A stretch of DNA of 64,000 nt from Arthrobacter cavernae (GTDB taxonomy: Bacteria; Actinomycetota; Actinomycetes; Actinomycetales; Micrococcaceae), in assembly GCF_017368795.1 (NCBI RefSeq), contig NZ_JAFNLL010000015.1:31741-95740 (forward strand), in the 5' to 3' direction. The position numbers and the translations under genes are program-made. The stretch's first letter is position 1, and each line of letters begins with the position of its first letter. Below are positions 54,413 through 64,000 of this stretch, piece after piece. A model generated the notes under the pieces. The model had not been told where the DNA came from. It worked only from the letters and a program-made list of their open reading frames with translations, and ran no database searches.

Positions 54413-55939
54413 CTATGCTGTGATTTCGGCGGGCTGTGGGTCGTGACTCGCAGTCAACCTGAAGGCCTTTAGCCTGACGGCGAGTTGCTCGGCTAGGTTC
54501 TCTATCTGCGGATCGATTGGTTGATTCCGGTCGATCTCTGACCCTCCATGCATACGTGACTTATCGAAGGAGCCGTGGCTTCCCCCTTTGAACCAGACGG
54601 TGAGTACTGCGTTCTCGCCAAATCGGTCTGCGAACTGCTTGCTCTCAAAACGAGTCCAGAGACGATCTGGGTAGTCCACCCCCATGATCGGTACGACGAA
54701 TGAGGCTTCGCTCTTGTAAATGGGGGCCAGGTAGGTTTCCACATCGCAACCCAAGATCAAAGCCTGTTCGTCAAAGTCGTAGAAGACGCTAATTTCTCGA
54801 TCCTGGAGGGACCTCGCCAGTTTTTCTGCGATGTCGCGATCACTGCCAGCGAATGACAACGCGAAGTCGTATGAGTTTGAAAAAACTACGTCGAAGTAGC
54901 CGAGCCGCTCCGAGAACTTGTTCCACGAGAGGTGCCGAATGAAGAAGAAGAACTGGGGGTCCTCCACGGCTAGGATTCTTGTTTCGGGGTCGTAGTGCAG
55001 GAGGTCGCTGAGCTGAGGCGAGTTCTTTGCCAGATGATCCTCGAGATGCCCCTTGTCGACAACCTGTCCGACGCTGGCGCGGAGTGACGAGTTTTTGGAG
55101 ATTTCTCGATCAAGATCAATGGTCCACTCATCACTCATGGACAGCCAACGAAGGATTTGCAGATAGGGAGCTCGGCCTTCCTTTCGGCGACGCTTGCCGG
55201 TTGCAAATACTTCGGCCTTCTTGTGGAAGGTTGTTGCTAGTTGGTCGATTACGGTTTCTCGAATGGAGGTGAATGAGGCATCAATCCTCTTGGGGCCCGG
55301 CAACGTGGCTACCACATCATCACTAATGCAGGCCTCGAAACAGATCATTTGGGCGATGTTAAAGCTACCGGCGCTGGCCTCGACAATGGACTCTGCCGCA
55401 GCCAGTTCGATGTTCAGGGCCTCACAGCCCTTTTTGACGAGTTCTCTGACCTTTTCGTCAGGGTTCACCCCAAGTTTTACTACTTCGATGCGGCCGGCGA
55501 GATCCGGGGCAATAGCCAGCAAGGATTCTCCGACCTTATTAATGCCAACGATGACAATCTTGATGTCGGCACGCTCCTGATCCGCCAGGATCTTCATGAA
55601 GTCCGAAATAGACTCTCTTACAGCAGCGTCAAGCCTGTGGAAGTCGTCGATAATCACTATGCCGAGGTCCGTCTGTGACGGGATAGACGATATAAAGTCC
55701 CGATCATTCGGATCGCGAGCAGTTAGTGTCATGACTGAACTGGGCAGGCTAGCGTCGATCTCAGAGAGTACCTTCATGACAGAGCTGGTCTTGCCGATTT
55801 TTGATGGTCCCTCGACAACCACGCCCTTCCCCGGTGACCGCAGGGCAATCAGAAGCCGCGTGTACTCTTTCGGCTTGACAAAAGTGATGCTGGGCACGCC
55901 CGATCGCTTAAAAACTTCTTCGACGTTGTAGGTTGTCAA
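54413..55939 (-). CDS. AAA+/STAND-like ATPase with C-terminal TIR-like domain, candidate defence protein
   Basis: 508 residues. N-terminal P-loop ATPase (about 20-250): Walker A GPSKIGKT (44-51), Walker B IVIIDDF (94-100), sensor-like [11 protein letters not shown]; then a helical/winged-helix-like middle (about 260-350; [19 protein letters not shown]). Residues 357-455 are TIR-like: [40 protein letters not shown], and [10 protein letters not shown] with a Glu at 432 in the position of the NAD-hydrolase catalytic Glu. TTG start at 55939 after AAGGACAGG; no better start upstream. Base composition is clearly AT-richer than neighbours, pointing to transfer. No partner gene adjacent. Function inferred: NAD-depleting immune effector. 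Confidence 0.85.
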   Translation of the reverse strand: MTTYNVEEVFKRSGVPSITFVKPKEYTRLLIALRSPGKGVVVEGPSKIGKTSSVMKVLSEIDASLPSSVMTLTARDPNDRDFISSIPSQTDLGIVIIDDFHRLDAAVRESISDFMKILADQERADIKIVIVGINKVGESLLAIAPDLAGRIEVVKLGVNPDEKVRELVKKGCEALNIELAAAESIVEASAGSFNIAQMICFEACISDDVVATLPGPKRIDASFTSIRETVIDQLATTFHKKAEVFATGKRRRKEGRAPYLQILRWLSMSDEWTIDLDREISKNSSLRASVGQVVDKGHLEDHLAKNSPQLSDLLHYDPETRILAVEDPQFFFFIRHLSWNKFSERLGYFDVVFSNSYDFALSFAGSDRDIAEKLARSLQDREISVFYDFDEQALILGCDVETYLAPIYKSEASFVVPIMGVDYPDRLWTRFESKQFADRFGENAVLTVWFKGGSHGSFDKSRMHGGSEIDRNQPIDPQIENLAEQLAVRLKAFRLTASHDPQPAEITA

Positions 55940-56041
55940 GGTTCCTGTCCTTGGAGATCGAGTATTTCGACGATTCTACTTGGAGTCCTCACGTCCGAGA
56001 GTTAGCTGCCGCCGCGGACCGGCATACGGCACCACCCACCC

Positions 56042-57394
56042 CTACTTCTTCTTCCCGCTCCTCTTCGCCGCCGCATTCATCGCAGCCTTCGCCGCCGGCG
56101 GCAACCCCGCCGTCTCGGTCTCAGGCTCGGCAACGGTCCCGCGCCAGCGGGCCACGGCCTTCATGCCGTGGTAGATCACCAGGGCCGCGGCCGAGCCCAG
56201 GGCGATGCCCGTGAAGGTCAGTTCGCCGATGGTCCAGGTGTAGTCGGCGATGCCGATGATCAGGGCAACAGCCGCCGTCGTGAGGTTGATGGGGTTGGAG
56301 AAGTTGACCTTGTTCTGCACCCAGATCTTCACGCCGAGCACGCCGATCATGCCGTATAGCATGGTCGCGGCGCCGCCCAGCACGCCGGCCGGAACGGTCG
56401 CGATCAGTTCGCCGAATTTCGGCGAGAAGCTCAGCACGATGGCGAAGATGCCGGCCACCCAGTAGGCCGCCGTCGAGTAGACCTTGGTGGCGGCCATGAC
56501 GCCGATGTTTTCCGCATAGGTGGTGGTGCCGGAACCGCCGCCGAGGCCGGCAAGCACCGTCGCGGCGCCGTCGCCCATCAGCGCGCGGCCGGAGACGCCG
56601 TCGAGGTTCTGGCCGGTCATCGCCGCCACGGACTTCACGTGCCCGATGTTCTCGGCCACCAGCACCAGCACCACGGGAACGAACAGGCCCACCACGCCCA
56701 GGTGGAATTCGGGGGTCTGGAAGTGGGGGAGGCCGATCCACGCGGCGGCGTCCATCTTCGAGTAGTCAACCTCGCCGCGCATCATGGCCACGAGGTAGCC
56801 CACCACCACACCCACCAGGATGCTCAGGCGCCCGATGATCCCGCGGAACAGCACGCTGACCAGGATGATCGTCACCAGCGTGATGAGCGCGGTCACCGGA
56901 GCGGCGTCGAAGTTGTTCTTCGCCGCGGGCGCCAGGTTCAGGCCGATCAGGGCCACGATCGCGCCCGTGACGATGGGCGGCATGAGGCGGTTGATCCATT
57001 CAGCGCCGAACTTCTGCACCACCGCACCGATGAGCGCCAGCACGACGCCGGCAAGCACCACGCCTCCCAGCGCGCCGGCAATGCCGTACTGCTGCTGGGA
57101 CGCCATGATGGGGGCGATGAACGCGAAGCTGGAGCCGAGGTAGCTGGGGACGCGGCCCTTGGTGATCACCAGGAACAGCAGCGTGCCGACGCCCGAGAAG
57201 AACATGGTGGTGGCCGGCGGCATGCCCGTGATGATGGGCACCAGGAAGGTGGCGCCGAACATCGCCACCACGTGTTGCATGCCGACGCCGATGGTCAGGG
57301 GCCAGGCCAGGCGCTCGTCGGGGGCCACCACGTGGCCCGGGCGGATCGACTTTCCGTTGCCATGGAGCTTCCATTTGGTACCGAGCATGCTCAT
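56042..57394 (-). CDS. uracil-xanthine permease (NCS2 family)
   Basis: 450 residues with about twelve to fourteen hydrophobic segments. NCS2 marks: PLTIGVGMQHVVAMFGATFLVP, LGSSFAFIAPIMA, VALVAENIGH-like VLVAENIGHVKSV and the motif GDGAATVLAGLGGGSGTTTYAENIGVMAAT in parts, which contains the conserved Glu and the substrate-binding Gly-Gly-Ser. Imports uracil by proton symport in homologues. Start ATG 57394 (MSMLGTKW) has AGGAAGG upstream. Basic tail ends AKRSGKKK. Divergent from a RutE-like gene, consistent with pyrimidine use. Confidence 0.92.
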   Translation of the reverse strand: MSMLGTKWKLHGNGKSIRPGHVVAPDERLAWPLTIGVGMQHVVAMFGATFLVPIITGMPPATTMFFSGVGTLLFLVITKGRVPSYLGSSFAFIAPIMASQQQYGIAGALGGVVLAGVVLALIGAVVQKFGAEWINRLMPPIVTGAIVALIGLNLAPAAKNNFDAAPVTALITLVTIILVSVLFRGIIGRLSILVGVVVGYLVAMMRGEVDYSKMDAAAWIGLPHFQTPEFHLGVVGLFVPVVLVLVAENIGHVKSVAAMTGQNLDGVSGRALMGDGAATVLAGLGGGSGTTTYAENIGVMAATKVYSTAAYWVAGIFAIVLSFSPKFGELIATVPAGVLGGAATMLYGMIGVLGVKIWVQNKVNFSNPINLTTAAVALIIGIADYTWTIGELTFTGIALGSAAALVIYHGMKAVARWRGTVAEPETETAGLPPAAKAAMNAAAKRSGKKK

Positions 57395-57641
57395 GGCAAG
57401 GGCCTTCCTCAGAAGTTGTTGGGGGTCACGTGCAACTTTACCGCCAGCTTGCGGGCCCGCTCTACGTGCTTGGCCGGCGTTCAGGGCCGCAGAGCAGGCC
57501 CCGCAAGGCTTTCCCGGGCCGGTGGTGTGCCGAAGGTCACGGGCCGTCACTGGAATCGCGGGGAGACGGTTGAAGTTGCAACCATGGAAAGCAGAAGCGC
57601 CCGGCCGTCCACAAGGCAAGGGCCCAGCGAAAGGTTCACGA

Positions 57642-58247
57642 ATGACGATCGCCCACGAAGAAGCAGCCATTGACGCCGCCGCAGTCGACGCCATTTTTAC
57701 CGAAGCCCGCACCGCCAACTCGTTCTACGGCGAGGTCACCGAGGAGCAGGCCCGGGCCATCTACGAACTGACCAAGTTCGGCCCGACGGCGTTCAACTCC
57801 CAGCCGCTGCGCGTCACCTACGTCCGCTCCGAGGAAGCCCGCGCCACGCTGGTGGAGACCCTCGCGAACGGCAACAAGGCCAAGACCGCCTCCGCCCCGC
57901 TGGTGGCCGTGCTCTCCTACGACACCGCATGGCACGAGCAGTGGGACAACTTCCTGCCCGCCTACAACGCCCCCAAGGCCATGTACGACGCCGACCCCGC
58001 GCTCGCTGCCGCCACGGGCAACAACAATGCCCACCTGCAGGCCGGCTACTTCATCCTGGCCGTCCGCTCGCTCGGTTTCGCCGCCGGCCCCATGACGGGC
58101 GCCGACTTCTCCGCAATCGACGCAGCGTTCTTCCCTGCCGGCGAGCAGAAGAGCTTCCTGGTGGTCAACATCGGCCAGCCCGGCACGGACGCCTTCGGCG
58201 ATGCCAAGCCCAAGTTCGCCTACAAGGACGTCGTCCGCACCGTCTAA
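57642..58247 (+). CDS. RutE/HadB-like malonic semialdehyde reductase (nitroreductase family)
   Basis: 201-residue nitroreductase-fold FMN protein: FTEARTANSFYGEVTEEQARAIYELTKFGPTAFNSQPLRVTYV in parts, LVAVLSYDTAWHEQW, LQAGYFILAVRSLGFAAGPMTG, LVVNIGQPG. The family includes RutE, which reduces malonic semialdehyde in pyrimidine breakdown. Divergent from the uracil permease. ATG 57642 follows GCGAAAGG. A paired ACGCTCTCTCAC element begins 12 nt after its stop. Confidence 0.9.
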   Translation: MTIAHEEAAIDAAAVDAIFTEARTANSFYGEVTEEQARAIYELTKFGPTAFNSQPLRVTYVRSEEARATLVETLANGNKAKTASAPLVAVLSYDTAWHEQWDNFLPAYNAPKAMYDADPALAAATGNNNAHLQAGYFILAVRSLGFAAGPMTGADFSAIDAAFFPAGEQKSFLVVNIGQPGTDAFGDAKPKFAYKDVVRTV

Positions 58248-58258
58248 GGACCCTTCCG

Positions 58259-58359
58259 ACGCTCTCTCACTTTTGGCGTCTTTTTCAGCAACGCTCTCTC
58301 ACTTTCCTGACGAAAGTGAGAGAGCGTTGGTGCTTAAGGCCGGATACGTGAGAGAGCGT
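58259..58359. repeat. paired ACGCTCTCTCAC element, copy 2, with inverted copies
   Basis: ACGCTCTCTCAC at 58259-58270 and 58291-58302 (spacing 32 nt, as at 37762), and its complement GTGAGAGAGCGT at 58316-58327 and 58348-58359 (also 32 nt apart). The inner copies make a 17-bp perfect hairpin, 58290-58306 with 58312-58328, loop CTGAC. The whole is a mirror arrangement of the two-motif unit. Confidence 0.8.
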
Positions 58360-58388
58360 TTGCCTGGAGGCGGTGGGAAACTGACCAT

Positions 58389-58887
58389 ATGAGGAACCTC
58401 ATCATGGTGGCGTTCATCGAGCCCGTCGCCGACGGGCTGGAATTCCCGCGCACCAACTGGCCGTTGCACATCACTTTGCTAAGGTTCGACGTCGGCCCTT
58501 CCGAAAGCGCCGGCGTCGCCGAGCGCCTCATCGAACTCGCCGCGGTACCCGTGATGGGTGCCCTGGGAGCGCTCCTTACGGTGGGTCCCGACGCGGAATT
58601 CGGCCACCAAGGCTCCATCCCCGTCAGCCTCGTGGAGCACGACCCCCTGCTGCAGGGCCTCCACGAGGAACTGTTCGACGCCGTCGTTGAGTTGGGCGGC
58701 ACGGCGGCCACGCCGCGCTACGTGTTGAACAACTACCGTCCCCACATCTCGCACCACGACCGCAGGCAACCCAAGCAGGGTGACGTCGTCGTGCTTGACC
58801 GGGTGGCGCTGGTGGACATGGCGCCGGACAGCAACCACACCATCCGGCGCATCCTCAAGCTGTGGGCGCTCCCGGAGGAGCCCGAAC

Positions 58888-58898
<11 letters not shown>
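58389..58898 (+). CDS. 2H phosphoesterase (2'-5' RNA ligase family)
   Basis: 169 residues with the two His-x-Thr/Ser motifs of the family: [10 protein letters not shown] (His27, Thr29) and YRPHISHH (His119, Ser121). 2H proteins cleave cyclic phosphodiesters or process 2'-5' RNA. Ends [13 protein letters not shown], with the last 11 nt overlapping the convergent phosphoglucomutase gene. Confidence 0.88.
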
Positions 58899-60567
<1,669 letters not shown>

Positions 60568-60770
60568 TCGTCCAGCATGCCAGACCCCACTGCGCCGCGG
60601 GAGGAGTTGTCCGTAATGCGGCCCCTGTGACTGTGAATGTCGTCCGGGGCCCGCAAAGTTTCACCCTGCGTTTACCCTGCGGCAGTGTAGGACGGCTGAG
60701 TACCGCTGAACTTATGCGCCGGCTCCACCGGCGGTAGTGTGGGTGTCAAAGACTCGCAAGGGGGATCTCC

Positions 60771-61373
60771 ATGTCAGACCAGCCAGCCAAGGGCAACGAC
60801 GACGCGCCCAAGGGCTACGAGCCGCCGTCGTACATTCCGCCCGCGGAAACCCCGCTCCCGCCGCCGGCTCCACCGGTATTCGGCGAACCCGTTCCGCCGG
60901 CGTTCGAATCACCCGCCCAGCCGCCGTATGGCCAGGATCCGTACGGCCAGCAGCCTCCCTATGTGCAGCCTGCCCCCTACGGCCAGCAGCCTCCGGCGTT
61001 CCAGTCACCCGCCCAGTCGCCCTACGGCCAGGTACCGTATGGCCAGTCCCAGTTTGGGCAGACGCAGTACGGCCAGCCGGGAAGTCCTTACGGCCAGCCT
61101 GCCTACTACGGCGTGCCCGCGGAGCCGAAGGGCCTGAGCATCGCGGCCATGATCTGCGGCATCGTCGGCCTGGTGACGGGCGGTTTCCTGATCCTGCCCC
61201 AGATCGCTGCCGTGATCCTGGGTCATATCGGCATGAAGAAGGAACCCGCCGGCCGCGGATTCGCCTTGACGGGCCTGATCACGGGCTACATCGGCATTCT
61301 GTTCGGGCTGCTGTGGCTGATCTTCCTGATCATCGGACTCTCCATGGCCAGCCAGTACAACTTCACCTACTAA
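60771..61373 (+). CDS. DUF4190 membrane protein with Pro/Gln/Tyr-rich N-terminus
   Basis: 200 residues. The first about 120 residues are low complexity, with many repeats of YGQ/PYGQ and PPAF (for example [15 protein letters not shown]), probably disordered. Then two transmembrane segments (about 123-145, [18 protein letters not shown]; 163-195, [25 protein letters not shown] in parts) forming DUF4190. Function unknown; common in actinobacteria. CAAGGGGGA upstream of ATG 60771. Ends before a strong bidirectional terminator. Confidence 0.88.
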   Translation: MSDQPAKGNDDAPKGYEPPSYIPPAETPLPPPAPPVFGEPVPPAFESPAQPPYGQDPYGQQPPYVQPAPYGQQPPAFQSPAQSPYGQVPYGQSQFGQTQYGQPGSPYGQPAYYGVPAEPKGLSIAAMICGIVGLVTGGFLILPQIAAVILGHIGMKKEPAGRGFALTGLITGYIGILFGLLWLIFLIIGLSMASQYNFTY

Positions 61374-61380
61374 GCAGACA

Positions 61381-61437
61381 ACGACGGCGGCCGGTGCGGT
61401 TGGCGGGATTCCCACCAACCGCACCGGCCGCCGTCGT
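61381..61437. terminator. strong bidirectional hairpin terminator
   Basis: Arms 61381-61403 and 61415-61437 are perfectly complementary over 23 bp, with an inner GGG/CCC extension, between the convergent DUF4190 and amidase genes. No T-run, but stem length makes termination in both directions likely. Confidence 0.85.
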
Positions 61438-61470
61438 CGTTTGGGGTGGCCGAGGAGCGTAGACGTCCGC

Positions 61471-62904
61471 CTACGCGGCCTCCAGAACAGCGGCGAGCTG
61501 AAGAAGCAGCAGTTCAGAGCCCATTCTGCCGATGAGCTGGATGCCCATCGGCAGCCCGGCCCCGGCCGCGCCGCCCGTCCAGTGCACCGGGATGCTGATG
61601 GCCGGCAGCCCGCACACGTTCACCATGGAGGACCACGGCGCGAATTCGCACTGCCTCCGGTAGTCGGCGTCGGCGTCCCCGGCCCACTCGGAGGGCCACG
61701 GCTCGCCGCTGTGCCCGCCGCCGGTGAACCAGCCGACGGGCCGCGGAGTCTGCGCCAGCGTGGGCATGAGCATCACGTCCCACTCCGCGTACTGGGCGAT
61801 GGTGTCGTGTTCGAAGCGGCGCAGGAAGGCCAGCGCCTCGTTGACCTTCGAGGCGCTGCGCTGCTGCGCGCGCCGCCTGAACGTGCGCGTCAGCGGGGTC
61901 AGCAGGGCCTCGCGCTGCGGCGTGATCCGGGCACTCCCGACGCCGGCAGTCCAGGCGGCGGTGAACGCGTCCGGGTAGCGGTTGTCGTAGCGGATCTCTG
62001 TTTCGGCAACCAGGTGCCCGGCGGTTTCCAGCAGGGCCATGCCCTTTGCGAGGGCGTCGCGGGCTTCCTGCTCCACGGTGAACGGGAACGCCGCGGCCCA
62101 GGGGCTGTCCAGGCTTACGCCTATCCGGAGCTTCGGCGGCGCCGTGCCGATGTTGGCGAGGTAGCCGCCGTCGGGCTGGCTCCCGGCCGGGACGAGCGAC
62201 TCGAGCATCAGCGCCGCATCCGCCGCCGTGCGTGCCAGGGGTCCGGCAACCACCAGCCTGGCGGCGTCGCCGGAGCTTTCACCCGAAGGAACCAGCCCGC
62301 GCCCCGGCTTGAGTCCCACTAGGCCGCAGGCGCCCGCCGGAATCCTGATCGAGCCGCCGCCGTCGGTCCCTGGCGCGAACGGAACCAGGCCCGCGGCCAC
62401 CGCGGCAGCGCTGCCTCCCGAGGAGCCGCCCGAACTGCGGCTCAAGGAATGGGGATTGCGCGACGGCGGCGCGATCCGGTTTTCGCTGTAGGCCGTCAGT
62501 CCGAATTCCGGAACCTGCGTCTTGCCCAGTGAGATGGCTCCGTCGCCTTTCAGCACGGCCGCCAGGGCGCCGTCCTCCGGGGCCGGCTTGTGGTCCAGCG
62601 CGGCGCTGCCGTGCGTGGTGACCACGCCCGCAACGTCGGTGAGGTCCTTGAAGGCGAGGGGGACGCCGTGGAGCCTTGGCAATTCGGCGCTCCGGCGCTC
62701 GCGGACAAGGCAGGCGTGCAGGGCATCGGCGGCCGCGGCGTCGGCCATGGCCTGCTCCGCGGTCACGGTGATGAAGGCGCCCAGGCTGGTGTTGGCGGCC
62801 TCGATCCGGGCCAGGAAGTGCCCGGCGGCCTCACGGGCCGAGAGACTCCCGACGGCCAGCGCATCACGGAGTCCCACGGCTCCCAGTCGGTGGATGTCAG
62901 CCAA
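61471..62904 (-). CDS. amidase (amidase signature family)
   Basis: 477 residues. Catalytic triad visible: Lys86 in VPLAFKDLTD, cis-Ser161 in SSGGSSGGSAAA, nucleophile Ser185 in GTDGGGSIRIPA. Hydrolyses an amide; substrate unknown. The start is uncertain: TTG 62904 (LADIHRLGAVGLRD) gives a normal N-terminus and overlaps the stop of peptidase E by 8 nt; GTG codons a few residues in are alternatives. The open frame further upstream is antisense-like sequence over peptidase E and is rejected. Confidence 0.88.
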   Translation of the reverse strand: MADIHRLGAVGLRDALAVGSLSAREAAGHFLARIEAANTSLGAFITVTAEQAMADAAAADALHACLVRERRSAELPRLHGVPLAFKDLTDVAGVVTTHGSAALDHKPAPEDGALAAVLKGDGAISLGKTQVPEFGLTAYSENRIAPPSRNPHSLSRSSGGSSGGSAAAVAAGLVPFAPGTDGGGSIRIPAGACGLVGLKPGRGLVPSGESSGDAARLVVAGPLARTAADAALMLESLVPAGSQPDGGYLANIGTAPPKLRIGVSLDSPWAAAFPFTVEQEARDALAKGMALLETAGHLVAETEIRYDNRYPDAFTAAWTAGVGSARITPQREALLTPLTRTFRRRAQQRSASKVNEALAFLRRFEHDTIAQYAEWDVMLMPTLAQTPRPVGWFTGGGHSGEPWPSEWAGDADADYRRQCEFAPWSSMVNVCGLPAISIPVHWTGGAAGAGLPMGIQLIGRMGSELLLLQLAAVLEAA

Positions 62905-63640
62905 GGAACCGCGGCTCCAGCCGTTCCTCGAAGGCCACGGCGTCCACGCTTTCGCCCGCGCCGGCCGTGACGCGGTACGCCGCCTTGTCCCGCACTTCCG
63001 CGACCACCTCGGCCAGTTCCGTGCCCCGGTACACCAGCCCCACGCCGTCGTCGGTGCAGTGCGTTTCGCCCAGCGCGCCCTGGGACACCAACTGGTGGAC
63101 CAGCGGGCGGCGGAGCGGTTCCGAGTCGTAGTGCACGCCGTTGGCATAGGGCAGGAAGCCCAGGCCGTTGGTGATGGGGCGCAATTCCGGGCCGTAGGAA
63201 TCTGTGGTGCCGCCCTGGAACCAGCAGATGGATCCTGCGGACACGCCTGCCAGGACCACGCAGTGTTCCCAGACGCGGCGCAGGACGCTGTCCAGTCCGT
63301 GGGCCCGCCACACGGCAAGCATGTTGACCACCGAACCGCCGTTCGCCCAGACCACGTCCTGCTCCAGCAGATGGGCCTCGGGGTCCTCGTGGTTGGGCAT
63401 GGTGAAGAGGTTCAGGTGGCTGAAGTCGAAGCCGGCCACGCGCGCGGCCTGGTCCATCTCGGCAGCCCACCAGCGCTGGTCCCCGGACGCCGTGCCGATG
63501 TGCGTCACGCGCGGCGCGCGCCCGCTCACCCCGGACAGCTCGACGGCGTAGTGCAGCAGGTGGTCGAATTCCAGCCTCGTGCGGCGCCCGGCCTTGTAGC
63601 CGCCCGACGTCGCCAGGATGGTGGGTTCCTGAGCCGCCAT
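62897..63640 (-). CDS. peptidase E (S51 family, dipeptidase-like)
   Basis: 247 residues. Nucleophile Ser134 in VLAGVSAGSICW, plus EQDVVWANGGSVVNML and PITNGLGFLPYANGVHYDS, the S51 pattern with a catalytic His in the latter segment. The family removes N-terminal Asp or degrades cyanophycin. ATG 63640 (MAAQEPTILATSGGY) begins the conserved fold; GAGGAG is about 10 nt upstream. Overlaps the amidase start, so the two hydrolases are translationally coupled and may act on related peptide/amide substrates. Confidence 0.9.
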   Translation of the reverse strand: MAAQEPTILATSGGYKAGRRTRLEFDHLLHYAVELSGVSGRAPRVTHIGTASGDQRWWAAEMDQAARVAGFDFSHLNLFTMPNHEDPEAHLLEQDVVWANGGSVVNMLAVWRAHGLDSVLRRVWEHCVVLAGVSAGSICWFQGGTTDSYGPELRPITNGLGFLPYANGVHYDSEPLRRPLVHQLVSQGALGETHCTDDGVGLVYRGTELAEVVAEVRDKAAYRVTAGAGESVDAVAFEERLEPRFLG

Positions 63641-63707
63641 TCGTCCGATCTCCTCACCGCAGTCCGTAGTGCAAGCCTGCGCCAAGACTAATGCCGGAGC
63701 CGTGTTT

Positions 63708-63825
63708 TTGGGTGGGCCCACGACGCCCGGGTTCCCTGGCCGAAGCGGAGCGAGGTGAGGGAGGCGTTGGGTGGGCCCACGACGCCCGGGTTCCCTGGCC
63801 GAAGCGGAGCGAGGTTAGGGAGGCG
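63708..63825. repeat. 59-bp tandem duplication
   Basis: Units 63708-63766 and 63767-63825, differing by one base in the core (GGTGAGGG versus GGTTAGGG) plus small edge differences; contains GGTGGGCCCACGACGCCCGG and GGCCGAAGCGGAGCGAGG. Intergenic, between peptidase E and rhodanese. Confidence 0.8.
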
Positions 63826-63874
63826 TTGGGGACGTAGGCTTGATGAAGAGTAAAACCGAGTGGAAGGGACTCCG

Positions 63875-64000
63875 ATGAGCGATTTTGAGACTGTGCCGGT
63901 GGGCGACGTTCCTGCGGATGCGAGCATCCTGGATGTGCGCGAGGACTACGAGTGGGTTGCCGGGCACGCCGAAGGCGCCCTGCACATCCCCATGGACCAG
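63875..64000 (+). CDS. rhodanese-like protein, 3' end outside window
   Basis: First 42 residues only: MSDFETVPVGDVPADASILD then VREDYEWVAGHAEGALHIPM. The LDVREDYEWVAGHAEGALHIP block is the typical start of a single rhodanese domain (sulfurtransferase). The active-site Cys loop lies beyond the right edge. GGAAGGGAC precedes ATG 63875. Confidence 0.9.
   Translation, partial: MSDFETVPVGDVPADASILDVREDYEWVAGHAEGALHIPMDQ

Noticed and set aside
54413..55939. Two-gene Thoeris or CBASS system
   Set aside because: No SIR2-like, SLOG, cyclase or SAVED gene lies next to the TIR gene; both neighbours are unrelated.
58259..58359. CRISPR-like array of short repeats
   Set aside because: Repeats are only 12 nt, occur as two direct and two inverted copies, spacers are similar to each other, and no cas gene is present.

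Overview
This 64 kb window comes from a high-GC Gram-positive chromosome. Gene content and protein sequences fit Arthrobacter/Pseudarthrobacter-type Micrococcaceae. The strongest evidence is 1.4-13.4 kb, which has the crgA - sortase - trpG // pknB-pknA-pbpA-rodA-pstP-fhaB-fhaA - tRNA-Leu layout that actinobacteria keep near the replication origin. The genus call is an inference from this synteny and general protein similarity, since no database search was possible.

Layout. (1) 1-1.4 kb: a tightly coupled minus-strand operon with an ECF-type sigma factor between two O6-alkylguanine-DNA alkyltransferases. (2) 1.4-13.4 kb: cell division, peptidoglycan and Ser/Thr-phosphorylation cluster, closed by tRNA-Leu(CAG) and an intrinsic terminator. 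(3) 13.5-17 kb: TetR regulator and divergent flavin amine oxidase with a palindromic operator between them, then a membrane protein and a VOC protein. (4) 17-25.7 kb: a minus-strand aromatic catabolic cluster (catR-catB-catC, catA-flavin reductase-FADH2 monooxygenase, an exported MBL-fold lipoprotein, maleylacetate reductase). A 43-bp regulatory segment occurs in two copies, before catR and before catA. (5) 25.8-26.9 kb: gene remnants (frameshifted esterase, 3' end of a LuxR regulator, a gene fragment) and long palindromes. (6) 26.9-30.1 kb: DUF5997 protein, amino-acid permease, LysR-substrate-domain protein. (7) 30.1-36.6 kb: GntR regulator divergent from a 5-oxoproline-type operon (pxpA, MFS transporter, fused pxpB-pxpC, biotin carboxylase-BCCP). 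(8) 36.7-41 kb: LacI regulator, a His-rich exported protein behind a DtxR/IdeR-like box, and a DUF6153-DUF305-BNR lipoprotein group. (9) 41-54.4 kb: housekeeping and accessory genes, including a RelA/SpoT-domain protein, hydrolases, a sugar kinase, GDPD, an ECF sigma/membrane-protein pair, a Cys-cluster pentapeptide protein, glycerate kinase, YqeY and a short UvrA paralogue. (10) 54.4-56 kb: a visibly AT-richer single gene joining an AAA+/STAND-like ATPase to a C-terminal TIR-like domain. It is the best candidate for an undescribed, probably anti-phage, system. (11) 56-64 kb: uracil-type permease, RutE-like reductase, 2H phosphoesterase, phosphoglucomutase, DUF4190 protein, amidase, peptidase E and the start of a rhodanese.

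Repeated short elements lie between genes: paired ACGCTCTCTCAC motifs with identical 32-nt spacing at two loci, near-perfect palindromes sharing a CTTGTTYGCRRTTCCGG arm, and a 59-bp tandem duplication. I found no transposase, CRISPR array, rRNA or prophage.
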